The position numbers were made by a program, and so were the translations under genes. This document shows, piece after piece, positions 44,535 through 52,067 of a stretch of 53,778 bases of DNA. The stretch spans positions 1 to 53,778 of the forward strand of contig CAYQNW010000015.1 of assembly GCA_964418885.1 (NCBI GenBank), in the 5' to 3' direction. Position 1 is the first letter of the stretch. Each line of letters begins with the position of its first letter. This stretch comes from BMS3ABIN03 sp964418885. Its GTDB lineage: Bacteria; Bacteroidota; Ignavibacteria; Ignavibacteriales; Ignavibacteriaceae. Under the pieces are notes generated by a model, which worked only from the letters and a program-made list of their open reading frames with translations, was not told the origin of the DNA and searched no databases.

Positions 44535-45530
44535 ATGAGTGTATCACATTTAAAGATGCCCGACGCTGTAGTTCTTGACGAAGCTAGTTATACAAATACA
44601 TTTGGTAGATTTTTTCTCCAGCCATTGGAGAGAGGATATGGTGTTACTTTAGGAAATTCGATGAGACGTGTATTATTGTCCTCGTTACCTGGAGCTGCTA
44701 TAACTTCGGTTAAATTCAGCGGAGTTCTTCATGAATTCACATCAATTGAAGGAGTGGTTGAGGATGTTACTGAAATTATTCTTAACCTTAAACAGGTTAG
44801 GCTTAAACTGCTGGCAAAGAAACCTGAAAAAATAACTCTTTCATTTAGCGGAGAAGGAAGCTGGACCTCTGAGGATATTCAGAAAGCCAGCAACGAGATA
44901 GAAATACTCAACCCTGATCTTCACATTGCAACATTAAATAAAAATGCAAAGTTTGATGTTGAATTAAGAGTTGGTAAGGGAACAGGATATGTTCCATCAG
45001 GTGAAAATGTCGATCCGGATCAAACTATTGGAGTTATTCCGATTGATTCAATTTTTACGCCTATTAAAAATGTGAAATTCGATGTAGAAAATGTTAGAAT
45101 TGGCGATAAGAATGATTTTGAAAAATTGACTGTCGAGGTAACAACTGACGGATCGATCACACCGGACGATGCTTTGACCCAGGCAGCTAAAATTATGAGA
45201 GAACATATCCAGTTGTTCATTAATTTTGATATAGAACAGGAAGAAGAACAGCAGGTTAGTCCTAAAGATACCGAAGCTGAAAGAATCAGGAAGATACTTA
45301 CAACTAACGTTGAAGAACTTGAATTAAGTGTCAGGTCACACAATTGTTTAAAGGCTGCGAATATCAAAACCCTCGGTGATCTTGTCCGTAAAGATGAAAG
45401 CGAGATGCTTAAATTCAGAAACTTCGGTAGAAAATCGCTTGCCGAATTAATGGACATTGTTGAAAGCCTGGGATTAGACTTTGGTATGGACGTCGATAAA
45501 TATTTAAAACAGGAACCGGAAACAAATTAG
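44535..45530 (+). CDS. rpoA: DNA-directed RNA polymerase subunit alpha
   Basis: This 331-residue subunit dimerises to nucleate polymerase assembly. The N-terminal domain contains RGYGVTLGNSMRRVLLSSLPG. The C-terminal domain (residues ~255-320) has NVEELELSVRSHNCLKAANI and FRNFGRKSLAEL, which bind UP elements and activators. The two are joined by a charged linker. Normal length. It precedes rplQ in the usual order. Confidence 0.97.
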   Translation: MSVSHLKMPDAVVLDEASYTNTFGRFFLQPLERGYGVTLGNSMRRVLLSSLPGAAITSVKFSGVLHEFTSIEGVVEDVTEIILNLKQVRLKLLAKKPEKITLSFSGEGSWTSEDIQKASNEIEILNPDLHIATLNKNAKFDVELRVGKGTGYVPSGENVDPDQTIGVIPIDSIFTPIKNVKFDVENVRIGDKNDFEKLTVEVTTDGSITPDDALTQAAKIMREHIQLFINFDIEQEEEQQVSPKDTEAERIRKILTTNVEELELSVRSHNCLKAANIKTLGDLVRKDESEMLKFRNFGRKSLAELMDIVESLGLDFGMDVDKYLKQEPETN

Positions 45531-45550
45531 AAATTGCTAAAGGTCGATTA

Positions 45551-46045
45551 ATGAGACATAAAGTAAAAGGAAGAAAATTAGGAAGAACGGCAAGCCACAG
45601 AAAAGCTACCTTGATTTCTTTGGCTACTGCTCTTTTAAAACATAAAAGAATAAGAACCACTCTTGCTAAAGCAAAAGAAACACGCGGCTTTGTTGAGAAG
45701 TTGATCACAAAGGCTAAAAAGGATGATCTCCATTCAAAGAAACAGGTTATGGATTTCATAAAGGATAAAGAAGTTGTAAAAGAATTGTTCTCGGAGATCG
45801 TTCCTAAAATCGGAGACAGACCCGGCGGCTACACACGTGTTGTTAAAATTGGCAACAGGCTGGGCGATGCAGCTTCAATGGCTGTTATTGAACTGGTTGA
45901 TTACAATGATATAATGACTGCTAAGGCTGAAGAGAAAAAAGAAGAGAAAGTAACCAAGGCAAAGAAAAAGAAGGAAGCTGAAGAACAGGCAGAGATGGAA
46001 GAAGCTCAGGTTGTTGAAGAGTCTTCAGAGAAAAAAGAAGAATAA
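45551..46045 (+). CDS. rplQ: 50S ribosomal protein L17 with an acidic/Lys-rich C-terminal tail
   Basis: A 164-residue bL17, against about 120 in E. coli. The core begins MRHKVKGRKLGRTASHRKA and ends near residue 120 with IELVDYND. The last ~40 residues are almost entirely Glu, Lys and Ala. The tail is in frame and continues to a single stop, so it is not a reading error. Such tails occur in this phylum group. Last gene before the block terminator. Confidence 0.94.
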   Translation: MRHKVKGRKLGRTASHRKATLISLATALLKHKRIRTTLAKAKETRGFVEKLITKAKKDDLHSKKQVMDFIKDKEVVKELFSEIVPKIGDRPGGYTRVVKIGNRLGDAASMAVIELVDYNDIMTAKAEEKKEEKVTKAKKKKEAEEQAEMEEAQVVEESSEKKEE

Positions 46046-46070
46046 AATATTATTAATGTTTTTCAGAAAG

Positions 46071-46102
46071 AGAGTAACCGGAATCCCGGTTACTCTTTTT
46101 TA
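46071..46102 (+). terminator. Terminator of the ribosomal-protein block
   Basis: AGAGTAACCGG (46071-46081) and CCGGTTACTCT (46086-46096) pair perfectly around AATC, followed by six T. This is the strongest terminator in the window. The engB start codon is only about three bases beyond the T-run. Confidence 0.92.
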
Positions 46103-46104
46103 TT

Positions 46105-46695
46105 ATGTTCGAAAAAGTTCAGTTCGATAGATCGGTATTCCAGCTAAAAGATATTCCGGGAAAGTTATTACCTGAAATAATTCTTTGCGGAAGATCGAAT
46201 GTAGGCAAATCTTCTTTTATTAACTCATTATTCCGAAGAAAAAATCTTGCAAAAATAAGTTCATCACCGGGGAAGACGCGTTCAATAAATTATTATAATG
46301 TGGACGATAAATTTTATCTTGTAGATTTACCCGGTTACGGCTATGCCAAAACCAGCCAAAAAGAAAGAGCTTATTGGGGAAAATTAGTATCCGGTTTTAT
46401 CCTTAATTCAAATAGAATTAATCTGGCTTTTCATCTGATCGACAGCAGGCACAAGCCGACTGAATTAGACATCAGGTTGCATGAATTGTTGAAGAGCGCA
46501 GATATTCCGCAAATTATTCTTCTTAGTAAATCAGATAAGCTTAAACAGTCGGAATACAAGCAAGCGAAAGTAAATATTAATTCTTTCTTTCCTGAATTTA
46601 TTGAAGCTAAAAATTTATTCTTTTATTCATCCACTAAAAATACCGGCAGAAAAGAAATCGCAAGCATGTTAAACAGCTTGTTTTATTTAAGTTAA
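46105..46695 (+). CDS. engB: Ribosome biogenesis GTPase EngB/YsxC
   Basis: This 196-residue Era-family GTPase is needed for late 50S assembly. The motifs are G1 GRSNVGKSSFI, G3 DLPGYGYA and G4 SKSDK, with normal spacing and length. ATG 46105 directly follows the T-run of the upstream terminator, and there is no visible ribosome site. The mRNA is therefore either a read-through product or begins inside the hairpin. A later start would remove conserved residues. Confidence 0.95.
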   Translation: MFEKVQFDRSVFQLKDIPGKLLPEIILCGRSNVGKSSFINSLFRRKNLAKISSSPGKTRSINYYNVDDKFYLVDLPGYGYAKTSQKERAYWGKLVSGFILNSNRINLAFHLIDSRHKPTELDIRLHELLKSADIPQIILLSKSDKLKQSEYKQAKVNINSFFPEFIEAKNLFFYSSTKNTGRKEIASMLNSLFYLS

Positions 46696-46708
46696 CTAAA
46701 GTTTATTT

Positions 46709-46738
46709 TTGATTGTTTATATCAAATATTTGTAAATT
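46709..46738 (+). promoter_or_regulatory. Possible promoter before the GAF-GGDEF gene
   Basis: TTGATT (46709-46714) and TAAATT (46733-46738) are 18 bases apart, with a leader of about 40 bases to the ATG. It resembles the two better promoters of the window, but the -10 is weaker. Confidence 0.4.
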
Positions 46739-46782
46739 AATTCCGTTTATCGAGGATTATCATTTCTATTAAACAGATTATT

Positions 46783-48636
46783 ATGGACCGCAGACAAAGA
46801 AGGCGATTACTGATTTTTCTTATTGTTCCGGTACTGGCAGTAGTTCTGTTCGTTACAGACGATCTGTTAATAAGAGTGATTACAATAATTCTCATCATCA
46901 TTTACGTGGCATTTATTATTTTTCTTCGTGACTCTGTTCGCTTCCAGGGTGGTTACACTATAAGTGAAGAAGAGAACGAAGATATCGATAAGTTTTCATC
47001 TTCATCCTCCAGTGTTGAGGAATCCTTCACTATCATTTCAAAGCATAAGGATGTAGAGGTGATTACGGATGAAAACTATAAACCCGATTTATCCCGGTCG
47101 AAAGCTTCCTTAAAACCTGCCGATCTGAAAGAAAAATTTGAAGAAATTGCTTATGAAGAATTGCCCCAAGGTGTTGGACATGATGAACAATTTGCATTCG
47201 TTCTTGAGAAAATCCTTACAGTAATTAAAGAAGCATTTGAAGCGCACACTGCGGTTTTCTTTTGGTATAATAAAAAGAATGAAAAATTGACCGTTGAGAA
47301 ATTCATTTCAAATTCCAATGATATAACAAAAAGAAAATTCGACATTGAAGACGATATACTTAGTAAAATTGTGCAAAACGGCGAACCGGAATTGTTAACG
47401 GATATTTCACCTGCAGCAGAATCAGACGTAATCAGGTATTACTCATCTGCGCAGGGAATACGAAGCTTTGTTGGGGTTCCGTTGTTTTATGATAAAAACC
47501 TGATTGCTATTATTGCTGTTGATTCAAAAGTTGGCGACGAATTTGGAATCGAGACAATTTATTCGCTCGGCAGATTCGTGCGGGTGATAACGATGATTAT
47601 TACAATCTTCGAAGAAAAATATTCCGATACGATTTCTCAGCAACGGCTTAAAGGTATAATGAAGCTAATCGGTCCTGATAATAATTATGATGACGAAACT
47701 GAGTTATTACACACTATCCAGAACACAGTTGAAAGCTTAATTAGCTGGGATGCATTCGTATTTGTCTATTACGATCCGGTTGAAAAACTTTTTACTACAC
47801 GTAAAGTAGTTAACAATACTTCGCTCAAGTATATTGGAGAGACCCTCGAAGTTGAATTAAAAGGTACAGTTGTAGGAAAATCAATTAAAACCGGTTTGCC
47901 TGTAAAAATTGACGATACGTCTTCAGGTAAATATTTGAGGTATTCAAAATCGGAAGATCTCAGTTTTGACGGTTCGTTCCTTGCAATACCGATTATATAC
48001 GACAACCAGATTTACGGTATCATTTGTTTCGAAAACCTTAAAAAGAATTCCTATACAAATCAGGATGTTCAGTTTCTAAAAAACTCGCTGAACATTTTTG
48101 CGTTCATTATGTATTCTTTTAGTACCAGAAAATTATTAGAGGGTCTTACCGCGTATGATCTTGAAACCCGGACTTTAAATGCAGGTGCATTCAGAGAAAG
48201 ACTAGATGCTGATTTGATAAAAGCCAGGGAATTGAATATTCCAGGCTCAATAGCTTTGATAAAAATTGATGAATTCCTGGAACAGGATTCATTATTTGAT
48301 GGCGATCCGTTGCCGAAGGTGTTAGCTTCAGTTTCAGAAACTATTTCCGCTGAAATGACCCCGATGAATATATTCGGAAGATGGGATGAAAAGCTTTTTG
48401 CAGTTTACTTTTTTAATTCCGATACAAAGAGGGTTTTTGTGTGGGCAGAAAAACTAAGAGTTAAAGTTGCGAGAAAACCTGTTGCGGTTGTATCCAAACA
48501 AACTACTTTTACTATATCGATTGGTGTTGCTTCTACTACGAATTTAGTGGAAGTAGATGAAGCTATCGAAAAAGCAAATCTGGCACTTCAGAAAGCCGTT
48601 GAAAAAGGCGGCAACTCAGTTCAAAATATTAATTAA
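46783..48636 (+). CDS. Membrane GAF-GAF protein with a degenerate GGDEF domain
   Basis: A 617-residue protein. Two transmembrane helices lie at about residues 9-25 and 28-48. An acidic Ser-rich linker follows, then two GAF-like domains (about 135-280 and 305-450), and a C-terminal domain that matches GGDEF folds in layout (residues ~455-617, ending with TFTISIGVAS and a final helix). The active-site GGDEF motif is replaced by RWDEKLF at 533-539, so diguanylate cyclase activity is unlikely. It may bind nucleotide or act as a signalling scaffold. Ligands of the GAF domains cannot be read from the sequence. It lies between engB and deoB, with gaps on both sides. Confidence 0.8.
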   Translation: MDRRQRRRLLIFLIVPVLAVVLFVTDDLLIRVITIILIIIYVAFIIFLRDSVRFQGGYTISEEENEDIDKFSSSSSSVEESFTIISKHKDVEVITDENYKPDLSRSKASLKPADLKEKFEEIAYEELPQGVGHDEQFAFVLEKILTVIKEAFEAHTAVFFWYNKKNEKLTVEKFISNSNDITKRKFDIEDDILSKIVQNGEPELLTDISPAAESDVIRYYSSAQGIRSFVGVPLFYDKNLIAIIAVDSKVGDEFGIETIYSLGRFVRVITMIITIFEEKYSDTISQQRLKGIMKLIGPDNNYDDETELLHTIQNTVESLISWDAFVFVYYDPVEKLFTTRKVVNNTSLKYIGETLEVELKGTVVGKSIKTGLPVKIDDTSSGKYLRYSKSEDLSFDGSFLAIPIIYDNQIYGIICFENLKKNSYTNQDVQFLKNSLNIFAFIMYSFSTRKLLEGLTAYDLETRTLNAGAFRERLDADLIKARELNIPGSIALIKIDEFLEQDSLFDGDPLPKVLASVSETISAEMTPMNIFGRWDEKLFAVYFFNSDTKRVFVWAEKLRVKVARKPVAVVSKQTTFTISIGVASTTNLVEVDEAIEKANLALQKAVEKGGNSVQNIN

Positions 48637-48671
48637 ACTTATCTTGCTTGTGATCATTTCAATTTTTACAC

Positions 48672-49835
48672 ATGAATAATTTTTTTATAATAATATTAGA
48701 TGGAGTTGGTATCGGCGAGCTTCCGGATGCTGCAAATTACGGAGATACCGGAAGTAATACATTAGTAAATATGGCAACTACTGTCGGGGGATTAAATTTA
48801 CCTAACTTAGAAAAGTTAGGACTCGGCAATATTGAAAAAATAAAAGGAATTTCCGAACAGGCTAATCCATTAGCTTCTTTTGGCAAGATGAAGGAAATCT
48901 CCAGGGGAAAAGATTCAACAACCGGACACTGGGAAATTTCCGGATTGTATGTTGATACAGATTTTTCTTATTTCCCGGATGGTTTCACTAAAGAAATAAT
49001 GGATTATTTTTTAGAGAAAACCGGTTGTAAAGGTTATCTTGGCAATAAAGCAGCATCGGGTACCGAAATAATTAAAGAACTTGGCGAAGAACATGTTAAA
49101 ACAGGTTTTCCCATTGTCTATACTTCTGCCGATTCTGTTTTTCAGATTGCAGCACATGAAAAAGTCATTCCTTTAGAACGGCAATATGAAATTTGTTCGA
49201 TTACACGTAATGAGGTTTTGGTTTCGCCCTTAATGATCGGCAGGGTGATTGCACGTCCCTTTATCGGAGAGCCGGGCAATTTTAAAAGAACTACGAATCG
49301 TAAAGATTTTTCTCTTGATCCACCTTCTAAAACAATTCTTAATATTCTTAGTGATGCCGGAATTGAAACAGTAGCTATTGGTAAGATTAACGATCTGTTT
49401 AATTACAGCGGAATCAAAATTTGTGAAAAAACAAAAAGCAACGAGGAAGGTTGTACAAAACTTCTGGAGTATTCAAAAAAAGGAAATAACAATTTCATCT
49501 TTATAAATTTGGTTGATTTCGATGTTTATTTTGGGCATCGGAATGACCCCGAGGGATTTGCAAAAAAGTTAGCTGCATTTGATTCTTTTTTACCCGAATT
49601 TCTTGGTAACCTTGATGAAACTGACAGAGTCTTAATAACAGCAGATCACGGTAACGATCCGACTACACCGAGTACCGATCACAGCAGGGAATACGTACCG
49701 CTCTTATTTTATTCTAAAAATAAAAAGGGAAAAAATCTCGGGATTCGGCAAACTTTTTCAGATGCAGGCAAAACCGTTGCTGATTTTTTCGGTGTGGAAA
49801 ATGATCTAAAAGGAAAAAGCTTTTTAAATGAATAA
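48672..49835 (+). CDS. deoB: Phosphopentomutase
   Basis: This 387-residue enzyme interconverts (deoxy)ribose 1-phosphate and 5-phosphate in nucleoside salvage. It belongs to the alkaline phosphatase superfamily. D10 in LDGVGIGELPDA is a metal ligand, the phosphorylated Thr lies in DSTTGHWE (residues 81-88), and TADHGNDPTTPSTDHSREYVP near residue 318 supplies further metal ligands. Normal length. Its last eight bases overlap the next gene. It heads a run of overlapping genes that continues into a PIN gene and a microcompartment vertex gene. Confidence 0.95.
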   Translation: MNNFFIIILDGVGIGELPDAANYGDTGSNTLVNMATTVGGLNLPNLEKLGLGNIEKIKGISEQANPLASFGKMKEISRGKDSTTGHWEISGLYVDTDFSYFPDGFTKEIMDYFLEKTGCKGYLGNKAASGTEIIKELGEEHVKTGFPIVYTSADSVFQIAAHEKVIPLERQYEICSITRNEVLVSPLMIGRVIARPFIGEPGNFKRTTNRKDFSLDPPSKTILNILSDAGIETVAIGKINDLFNYSGIKICEKTKSNEEGCTKLLEYSKKGNNNFIFINLVDFDVYFGHRNDPEGFAKKLAAFDSFLPEFLGNLDETDRVLITADHGNDPTTPSTDHSREYVPLLFYSKNKKGKNLGIRQTFSDAGKTVADFFGVENDLKGKSFLNE

Positions 49836-50136
49836 AGATAACAGCATATTATTAAAATCAATCCCAGTTGATCTTGAGAAAGAAGAAAATTTTGAACAAC
49901 TCGTCCGGGAATTGAAATCACTTAAAAATAAAGGATATAGGAAGACGGAAGTTTTAGTTTACAAAGATGTAATTGAAGAAGTAAGGCAGCAGGGAATTGA
50001 TGAAGAAGTCTTCAACAGAATTAAAGAAAAACAGGATCTTCCGGCTTATGTTATTCTGGATTTTTTGAGTTGTGAGGGAACAGTTGAGGAAGATGATTTT
50101 AAATTAAGAGCAATCGATGCACAAAAATTTTCCTGA
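49828..50136 (+). CDS. Small acidic protein of unknown function, overlapping deoB and the PIN gene
   Basis: A 102-residue protein that I do not recognise. It starts at ATG 49828, inside the end of deoB, and overlaps the following PIN gene by 20 bases. It is rich in Glu, Lys, Asp and Val, mixed alpha/beta in pattern, with no signal peptide, membrane segment or DNA-binding motif such as ribbon-helix-helix or AbrB. Because it precedes a PIN gene it could be an antitoxin, but nothing in the sequence itself supports that. The shared overlaps point to coupled translation with its neighbours. Confidence 0.75.
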   Translation: MNKDNSILLKSIPVDLEKEENFEQLVRELKSLKNKGYRKTEVLVYKDVIEEVRQQGIDEEVFNRIKEKQDLPAYVILDFLSCEGTVEEDDFKLRAIDAQKFS

Positions 50137-50527
50137 GAAAGTTTTTTTGGAAACTGATATTATTGTTGAATACCTGACTGAGAAGGGAAAAGGGGGCTCG
50201 ATTCTACCGGATTTAATGCAAAACAGCATTTGTTTCACAAGTGTGATCAATGCTTCCGAGCTTTTTTATGCCGCCAAAAATGACCTACAAAAAGATTCAG
50301 TTAGAAAAGTATTAACAGGCTTAAAAGTTCTCGGAATGCATTCAAGATATTCGCTGTTAATTAATAATTATTCAACACTTGTAAATACGGTACGAGATGC
50401 ATTAATTTGTGTACTCGCAGAATATAATAAGTTACCTATTATTACTTATAACGTTGATAAATTTGTTAAAACGAAATTAACTCTTTTGGATCCAAAACAA
50501 TTCAGAGGTAAAAGTGTTTCTCGGTAA
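50117..50527 (+). CDS. PIN-domain protein, VapC-like
   Basis: A 136-residue single-domain protein with the four acidic residues of PIN ribonucleases in order: D14 in LETDIIVEYL, E48 in INASELFYAA, D94 in VRDALICVLAEY, and D114 in TYNVDKF. The spacing and the hydrophobic strands around them fit the VapC/FitB fold, which cuts RNA using magnesium. Overlaps: 20 bases with the gene before, 14 bases with the vertex-protein gene after. A toxin role is possible, but linkage to deoB and shell genes may mean a housekeeping RNA-processing role. Confidence 0.75.
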   Translation: MHKNFPEKVFLETDIIVEYLTEKGKGGSILPDLMQNSICFTSVINASELFYAAKNDLQKDSVRKVLTGLKVLGMHSRYSLLINNYSTLVNTVRDALICVLAEYNKLPIITYNVDKFVKTKLTLLDPKQFRGKSVSR

Positions 50528-50801
50528 AGTTATCGGAACAGTTTGGTCTACAAAAAAAGATGAAAAACTTGTCGGTGCAAAATTCCTTATTGTAAGAAAG
50601 CTCGATCTGGATTTAAACGAAAAAAGTGATTTTGTAGTAGCTGTTGATAGTGTTGGTGCCGGTGAAGGAGAAATAGTTCTGGTTGCTACAGGGAGTTCAT
50701 CGAGACAAACACATCTTACCCAGGATAAACCTGTTGATGCGGTTATAATGGCAATAGTAGATAAACTTGATATTTCTGTTAAAGAATTGCTGGAAGAATA
50801 A
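50514..50801 (+). CDS. EutN/CcmL family microcompartment vertex protein 1
   Basis: A 95-residue protein beginning at GTG 50514, five bases after AGAGGT. It starts MFLGKVIGTVWSTKKDE and contains AVDSVGAGEGEIVLVATGSSSRQT and PVDAVIMAIVDKLDI, which are the three conserved blocks of the EutN/CcmL/PduN family. These proteins form pentamers that cap the vertices of bacterial microcompartments. It overlaps the PIN gene by 14 bases. No hexameric shell gene or encapsulated enzyme set is in the window. Confidence 0.88.
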   Translation: MFLGKVIGTVWSTKKDEKLVGAKFLIVRKLDLDLNEKSDFVVAVDSVGAGEGEIVLVATGSSSRQTHLTQDKPVDAVIMAIVDKLDISVKELLEE

Positions 50802-50925
50802 TCCGGCTTGTAAATTTTACCGTTTTTTGTAAAATCAAATTTCTTGTTGTTTTAATTATTGTTTTTGCATTCCATACAACAATGAAATTAAAACTTTTAA
50901 AATAAAAACTGTTATGGAATAAGAC

Positions 50926-51195
50926 TTGTTCCTTGGTAAAGTTATAGGCAATGTTTGGGCAACAAAAAAGTATCCGCCTCTTCAGAATATGAAGCTAATG
51001 TTTGTTCAGCCGATAAATGCAGAATTAAAAGCTGTTGATGAACCAATTGTTGCCGTTGATACTGTGGGAGCTGGTCCGGGAGAAATTATCTATTATATTA
51101 CTGCTTCCGAAGCAGTCATCCCGCTGCCCGTCGATATGGCACCGGTAGATGCTTCTATAGTAGGAATTGTAGATTCTATCCATACTGAAAAATAA
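50926..51195 (+). CDS. EutN/CcmL family microcompartment vertex protein 2
   Basis: An 89-residue paralogue of the preceding vertex protein. The start is TTG 50926, since an ATG at 50914 runs straight into a stop. It shares MFLGKVIG-VWATKK, IVAVDTVGAGPGE and PVDASIVGIVDS. The GSSSRQT loop of the first copy is replaced by TASEAVIPLPV, so the pore-side loop has diverged. The 124-base gap from copy 1 shows no strong promoter or terminator. rpoD follows after 15 bases. Confidence 0.87.
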   Translation: MFLGKVIGNVWATKKYPPLQNMKLMFVQPINAELKAVDEPIVAVDTVGAGPGEIIYYITASEAVIPLPVDMAPVDASIVGIVDSIHTEK

Positions 51196-51210
51196 CAGCA
51201 GGTTTAGTTC

Positions 51211-52065
51211 GTGAAGATCACAAAACAATTTACAAACCGGGAAAGCCAGTCCTTAGATAAATATCTTCAGGAGATAGGTAAAGTAGATTTGCTTACACCT
51301 GATGAAGAAATTCAGCTGGCAATCCGGATAAAAAAAGGTGATCATACCGCTCTGGAAAAACTTACCAAGGCGAACCTGCGTTTTGTGGTTAGTGTAGCAA
51401 AACAATATCAGAACCAGGGACTTTCACTCGGTGACCTGATAAATGAAGGCAATCTCGGTTTAATTAAAGCAGCAAAAAGATTTGATGAAACGCGTGGTTT
51501 CAAATTCATATCTTATGCTGTATGGTGGATACGGCAGTCTATTCTTCAGGCATTAGCAGAACAATCGAGAATAGTTCGCTTGCCTTTAAACCGGGTTGGC
51601 GCTTTGAACAAAATAGGAAAAGCTTATAGTAATCTTGAACAAGAGTACGAACGTGAGCCAAATGCGAATGAACTTGCAACAGAACTGAAAATGGATGTGA
51701 ATGAAATTACCGATACTTTGAAAATTTCGGGAAGACATGTTTCTATGGATGCTCCTTTTGCACAGGGAGAAGATAACAGCCTGCTCGATATAATAGAAAA
51801 CGATGAACTGCCTTCACCGGATAATACTCTTATTTCAGAATCTTTGAAAGCAGAGATTGAAAGAGCGCTTTCTACATTATCTGAAAGGGAGGCTGAAGTT
51901 ATTAAATTGTATTACGGCTTGAATAAAGAACACTCTCTTACACTTGAAGAGATCGGCGATAAATTTAATCTTACCAGGGAAAGAGTACGACAAATAAAAG
52001 AAAAAGCCATAAGACGACTTCGTCATGCATCTAGAAGTAAAAATCTAAAAACATATTTGGGCTGA
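51211..52065 (+). CDS. rpoD: Primary-type RNA polymerase sigma factor, short form
   Basis: A 284-residue sigma70 factor. It lacks region 1.1 and the large non-conserved region, as in Bacteroidota and Chlorobi. It begins with NRESQSLDKYLQEIGKVDLLTP (region 1.2). Region 2 has ANLRFVVSVAKQYQNQGLSLGDLINEGN and FISYAVWWIRQSI, region 3 has EQSRIVRLPLN, and region 4 ends with LTLEEIGDKFNLTRERVRQIKEKAIRRLRH, the -35-binding helix-turn-helix. The start is GTG 51211, and no better start exists. It lies two bases before the NlpC gene. Confidence 0.92.
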   Translation: MKITKQFTNRESQSLDKYLQEIGKVDLLTPDEEIQLAIRIKKGDHTALEKLTKANLRFVVSVAKQYQNQGLSLGDLINEGNLGLIKAAKRFDETRGFKFISYAVWWIRQSILQALAEQSRIVRLPLNRVGALNKIGKAYSNLEQEYEREPNANELATELKMDVNEITDTLKISGRHVSMDAPFAQGEDNSLLDIIENDELPSPDNTLISESLKAEIERALSTLSEREAEVIKLYYGLNKEHSLTLEEIGDKFNLTRERVRQIKEKAIRRLRHASRSKNLKTYLG

Positions 52066-52067
52066 AT

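Noticed and set aside
45020..45457. 145-codon reverse-strand open frame
   Set aside because: It is antisense to rpoA. The Ser/Leu-rich product is typical of a reversed coding strand.
50802..50925. Terminator or promoter between the two vertex genes
   Set aside because: Only an AT-only 7-pair stem (ATTTTAC/GTAAAAT) is visible, and there is no paired -35/-10.
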